Assembly (NCBI GenBank): GCA_910584195.1
Contig: CAJTYV010000012.1
Span: forward strand, 28,921 to 92,920
Source: an uncultured Ruminococcus sp.
Lineage (GTDB): Bacteria; Bacillota; Clostridia; Oscillospirales; Ruminococcaceae
DNA: 64,000 bases
Direction of reading: 5' to 3'
In this document: in pieces, positions 61,074-64,000 of the stretch
Layout: each line of letters starts with the position of its first letter
Position numbering within the stretch: position 1 is the first letter of the stretch
Made by a program: the position numbers and the translations under genes
The notes under the pieces: model-generated
Database searches by the model: none
Told to the model about the DNA's origin: nothing
What the model saw: only the letters and a program-made list of their open reading frames with translations

Positions 61074-62126
61074 TTAACTCAGAAATTCATTTATTTCTGC
61101 ATTCATTTCATCGGAGATATTTCCGCCGCTGAGAAAAGTTTTTCCGAAACGGCATGTCATATCCATACACTCGTTGATATGCCACCTCGGTTTCCAGCCG
61201 AATACGGATTTAAGCTTGCTGCAGTCAAGCTTCAAAAAATTCGCTTCATGAGGAGCGTTGTCCTCAGAAACATTTTTCCACGCAGCATTATCGCCCCAGT
61301 ATTTGCAGAACAGATCTGTCAATTCACCGGTAGTCACACAGTCGCAATCATCCGGTCCGACATTGTAATACCCTGCAAATTTAATATCCTCATACTGCTT
61401 CCGGGCTATCATAAGATACACAAAAAGCGGCTCGAGAACATGCTGATAAGGCCGTGTAGAAAACGGATTGCGAACAATAATATCCGTGCCGTTCTGCATT
61501 GCTCTTATACAGTCCGGAATTATTCTGTCATTGGCAAAATCACCGCCGCCGATAACATTTCCTGCGCGCGCGGTTGAAACAGCGACAGAACCATCGTTGA
61601 AAAAGCTGTTAATGTAACTGTGAGTAACAAGCTCAGAACAGCTTTTGCTGTTGGAATAGGGATCGAAACCGTCAAGAGGCTCATCCTCTCTGTAACCCCA
61701 GCACCATTCGCGGTTATTGTATACTTTATCGGTAGTGACATTCAAAACACTCTTTACACAACCCGAGAGTCTTACGCATTCAAGCAAATTTACCGTACCC
61801 ATAACATTTGTATCATAGGTATATCTTGGATCTTTGTAACTGTCCCGCACAATTGGCTGAGCTGCAAGATGAAGTACGATCTCAGGTCTTGTTTCATCAA
61901 ACACTTGTTTGAGCTTGTCAAAATCACGTATATCTCCGATAATACTGTTCATTTCTGAATTGATGCCCGATAAGCTGAAAAGATTAGGCTCTGTGGGCGG
62001 GTCAAGACTGTAACCCGTAACCAATGCTCCGGCATTTATCAATATTTTGCAAAGCCATGTGCCTTTAAATCCTGTATGTCCCGTTACAAGCACTTTTTTC
62101 CCTGCATAGAAGTTCATATCGAACAT
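61074..62126 (-). CDS. rfbG: CDP-glucose 4,6-dehydratase
   Basis: A 350-residue extended SDR enzyme that makes CDP-4-keto-6-deoxyglucose. Rossmann motif VTGHTGFKGTWLC, VLHLAAQPIVRDSY, NVTTDKVYNNREW, and the active-site YSNSKSCSE (YXXXK); later WGDNAAWKNV and FGWKPRW. The start at ATG 62126 overlaps the rfbF stop as TAATG. With the neighbouring cytidylyltransferase it commits to a CDP-linked deoxysugar such as those leading to 3,6-dideoxyhexoses; the later E1/E3 or reductase genes are absent from the window unless the epimerase at 54409 serves. Confidence 0.94.
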   Translation of the reverse strand: MFDMNFYAGKKVLVTGHTGFKGTWLCKILINAGALVTGYSLDPPTEPNLFSLSGINSEMNSIIGDIRDFDKLKQVFDETRPEIVLHLAAQPIVRDSYKDPRYTYDTNVMGTVNLLECVRLSGCVKSVLNVTTDKVYNNREWCWGYREDEPLDGFDPYSNSKSCSELVTHSYINSFFNDGSVAVSTARAGNVIGGGDFANDRIIPDCIRAMQNGTDIIVRNPFSTRPYQHVLEPLFVYLMIARKQYEDIKFAGYYNVGPDDCDCVTTGELTDLFCKYWGDNAAWKNVSEDNAPHEANFLKLDCSKLKSVFGWKPRWHINECMDMTCRFGKTFLSGGNISDEMNAEINEFLS

Positions 62127-62908
62127 TAATTTTCCCACACTTTCCACGGAGCTCTGCCGTTATTCCACATTTTTTCAAGTATATCTTTTTCTCTTTTTGT
62201 ATCCATACACTGCCAAAAACCCTTATGCTTATATGACATGAGCTGTCCGTTCTGAGCAAGGGTCTGGAGAGGAGTTTTTTCAAAAATACAATCGTCACCG
62301 CTGAGATAATCAAATATCTGAGGTTCAAGCACCATATAACCGGCGTTGATAAGAGCGCCGTCAGTGTGACTTTTTTCTCTGAAAGCTCGTACTGCGTTAT
62401 CTCCGCCCACATCAAGAACGCCTTTTTCTTGTTCTTGTATCACAGCAGTCAATGTTGCTGTCTTGCCATGTGTCTTATGGAAATCCACAAGCTTTCCTAT
62501 ATTCACATCGCACACGCCGTCGCCGTATGTCATAAGAAAAGGTTCATTTCCGATATACGGCTGTATGCGTTTTATTCTTCCGCCGGTCATGGTATTCAGA
62601 CCTGTATCCACTACCGTAACTCGCCAGGGTTCACAGTGCTGATTGTGTATGTGCATATCGTTTCTGCCCTGAGTAAAATCAAAGGTAATGTCGCTGTTAT
62701 GGAGAAAATAGTCGGCAAACCATTCCTTGATAACGTGCTGTTTATAGCCTGCGCAGATAATAAATTCATTAAAGCCATAATGGGAGTAGCCTTTCATAAT
62801 ATGCCAAATTATCGGTTTACCGCCAATTTCAACCATTGGCTTAGGTTTATATTGAGATTCTTCGGAAATTCTTGTTCCGAATCCGCCCGCTAACAACACT
62901 ACTTTCAT
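62126..62908 (-). CDS. rfbF: Glucose-1-phosphate cytidylyltransferase
   Basis: A 260-residue enzyme making CDP-glucose from CTP and glucose 1-phosphate. N-terminus MKVVLLAGGFGTRISEES, then KPKPMVEIGGKPIIWHIMK, FLMTYGDGVCDVNI, GALINAGYMVLEPQ and FWQCMDTKRE. ATG 62908 follows AAGGAG; the frame extends to 63043 but that stretch has no family match. It is the first gene of the polysaccharide operon. Confidence 0.95.
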   Translation of the reverse strand: MKVVLLAGGFGTRISEESQYKPKPMVEIGGKPIIWHIMKGYSHYGFNEFIICAGYKQHVIKEWFADYFLHNSDITFDFTQGRNDMHIHNQHCEPWRVTVVDTGLNTMTGGRIKRIQPYIGNEPFLMTYGDGVCDVNIGKLVDFHKTHGKTATLTAVIQEQEKGVLDVGGDNAVRAFREKSHTDGALINAGYMVLEPQIFDYLSGDDCIFEKTPLQTLAQNGQLMSYKHKGFWQCMDTKREKDILEKMWNNGRAPWKVWEN

Positions 62909-63026
62909 TAATATATCTCCTTGTATATTATGCTCAGACGCGCAAGAAATACGGCTGATCCAAAACCCGATCGTGTCTTGTACTACCTTTAAATGCTCAT
63001 GGCCGTTTGAAATCCGCATAAGCATA

Positions 63027-63054
63027 ATTATAAATAAAATCAAAATTTTTACAA
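63027..63054 (-). promoter_or_regulatory. Probable promoter of the polysaccharide operon
   Basis: Minus strand TTGTAA (63054-63049) and TATAAT (63032-63027), 16-base spacer, leaving a ~115-base leader before rfbF. Other parts of the 840-bp intergenic region (62909-63748) hold the 192-bp repeat B and a hairpin but no gene I can support. Confidence 0.6.
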
Positions 63055-63326
63055 AAGCAATCTATCAAATTTCGTAATAAATATTAAAACAGTACATATT
63101 GAACCTGTGCATGCATGTCCAAAACTGACAAAGCAATGCGTTCAAACCATTCCACTATTGCGAAACAGCGAACATATGTTCTTTTTTATTATAACATAAA
63201 TACTTTAGGATTTCAAGTCCTTATTTTGAAAAAAAACAGAGCATAATTACTTTTTATATGTGAAATGTGAACAATTTTCAATGCAAAATTTGTTTATTAT
63301 TTTGAGTTGATTTAAACTCTGCATTT

Positions 63327-63518
63327 TTCAAAGCTCTGCTTTCAACAAGCAGACGGCTTATGGAAGTAAGCCGGATTCAGTCGGAGATACAATCTCCGAC
63401 TGAATATAAAGATGTTCACCGCCTAAGAGGGTGCGGGTATTCGGTGGACACCTCTGCGAAGCAGAAGCACCGACCGAGACGACAGTCGAGACTCGGGGGA
63501 CATCGTCTGCGGTTATAA
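63327..63518 (+). repeat. 192-bp hairpin-rich dispersed repeat, copy B
   Basis: Matches the reverse complement of 25691-25882 without gaps at about 91 percent by eye. Stems kept: GATTCAG-T-CGGAGAT / ATCTCCG-A-CTGAAT(A), GGCTTAT-GGAA-GTAAGCC, CTGCTT/AAGCAG and TCTGC-GAA-GCAGA. It lies free in the intergenic region between the polysaccharide operon and the gene at 63749. No long reading frame or start signal is associated. Confidence 0.9.
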
Positions 63519-63670
63519 CATTATTTGCACAACAGCGATATTGCTTTCTTATTTATTTTCTCCCTAAAATACCGTTTTTCCACATCAAATTATAAATTTT
63601 TTATGAATTTTCATTATAATCAATGGTTTCCCGTTGAAAAAGCTTCCGTTTCAGCACATATATAGAGAAA

Positions 63671-63712
63671 CGTTCACAATGACGATTCGGGAGGGGAAAC
63701 GTCATTTGAACG
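63671..63712 (+). other. Leader hairpin with purine-rich loop
   Basis: CGTTC-AC-AATGACG and CGTCATT-T-GAACG pair around the 15-base loop ATTCGGGAGGGGAAA. It lies 36 bases before the ATG at 63749. The G-rich loop could sequester or mimic a ribosome site; no known riboswitch pattern was matched. Confidence 0.5.
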
Positions 63713-63748
63713 CAGCTCTGTTTTAATTTTCAATACGGAGGTCTAAAA

Positions 63749-63985
63749 ATGATAACTATTAAAAAAGAAAGATTTATTAAATTTGTAAGCGATTCAAATG
63801 GTGAAAAGCGTTCGTCTGTTGTTGCGGAAATTTTCGTTGACACATCTGACGAGCTGCCGGCTGCAAACAGCATCAAAGGAAAGCTGCTTCTTCAAGGCTC
63901 GTCCGCGCTCATAATTACCGAAAGCAGAATCGCCGTTCTTTCAGGAGACGGAAAGTGGTACGCCAACGGGGAGGTGATAAAATGA
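63749..63985 (+). CDS. Small protein of unknown function
   Basis: A 78-residue soluble, strand-rich protein (FIKFVSDSNGEKRSSVV, KGKLLLQGSSALIITES, RIAVLSGDGKWY) with a clear CGGAGG before the ATG. I do not recognise the family. Its stop overlaps the next start (ATGA), so it is the first gene of an operon leaving the window. Small strand-rich proteins with such overlaps occur in phage structural regions, but nothing else here supports a prophage. Confidence 0.65.
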   Translation: MITIKKERFIKFVSDSNGEKRSSVVAEIFVDTSDELPAANSIKGKLLLQGSSALIITESRIAVLSGDGKWYANGEVIK

Positions 63986-64000
63986 ATCTGCACGAAATTT
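63982..64000 (+). CDS. Start of the next gene (partial)
   Basis: ATG at 63982 overlaps the preceding stop as ATGA and reads MNLHEI before the window ends. The identity cannot be determined. Confidence 0.5.

Noticed and set aside
63749..64000. Start of a prophage
   Set aside because: Only a small strand-rich protein and a partial gene are visible; no phage hallmark gene, attachment site or integrase is present.

Overview
The window looks like chromosomal DNA of a cellulose- and xylan-degrading anaerobic Firmicute of the Ruminococcus type. Three secreted proteins carry dockerin modules. There are also a cytoplasmic GH94 cellobiose phosphorylase, a GH10 xylanase, a GH3 enzyme with an ABC sugar importer, xylose isomerase, the [FeFe]-hydrogenase maturase HydE, and SpoVS with YmdB. 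Promoters are of the TTGACA/TATAAT kind, non-ATG starts are frequent, and there is no rRNA, tRNA, CRISPR array, integrase or transposase gene. The species call is inference.

Layout. 1-5.6 kb: amino-acid and cofactor genes on the plus strand (leuB end, a DUF815 ATPase, ilvA, ridA, nadA, hydE). 5.7-12.3 kb: a leucine-rich-repeat protein with a dockerin, a tandem pair of uncharacterised cysteine-rich U32-like proteins, cysE, a CPBP protease and an XRE membrane regulator. 12.6-16.2 kb: a heterodimeric ABC exporter on the minus strand. 16.6-22.5 kb: citrate synthase, a small membrane protein, an aldose epimerase and cellobiose phosphorylase. 22.9-25.0 kb: an AT-rich pair, a secreted C39-like protease and a lipoprotein. 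25.2-30.5 kb: ECF transporter S component, ECF sigma/anti-sigma pair, uridine-kinase-like protein, spoVS, ymdB and a small alarmone synthetase. 30.6-41.6 kb: a xylan/xylo-oligosaccharide locus (ABC importer, GH3, epimerase-like protein, AraC regulator, xylA, secreted GH10). 42-47.3 kb: ThrH-like phosphatase, a sortase-type surface protein, an acyltransferase and a Thr-rich dockerin protein. 47.4-62.9 kb: a 15-gene minus-strand surface-polysaccharide operon. 62.9-64 kb: a long intergenic region and the start of an unrecognised operon.

How the genes work together. GH10 cuts xylan outside the cell, probably on a cellulosome-like scaffold. The importer brings in oligosaccharides, GH3 releases xylose and XylA isomerises it. 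The importer operon and xylA flank the AraC regulator and share an identical 9-bp box exactly 28 bp upstream of their -10 hexamers, which suggests shared control. Cellobiose is split by phosphorolysis. The polysaccharide operon makes CDP-glucose and a CDP-4-keto-6-deoxyhexose, supplies UDP-galactofuranose, and holds a CDP-alcohol module whose transferase lacks the usual fourth aspartate of its motif.

The most notable non-coding signal is a family of dispersed, hairpin-rich repeats. Two 192-bp copies lie about 37 kb apart in opposite orientation, with changes concentrated in hairpin loops, and a degenerate third copy lies in an mRNA leader. A second repeat family, a 160-bp MITE-like element in another leader, and several long palindromes accompany it.
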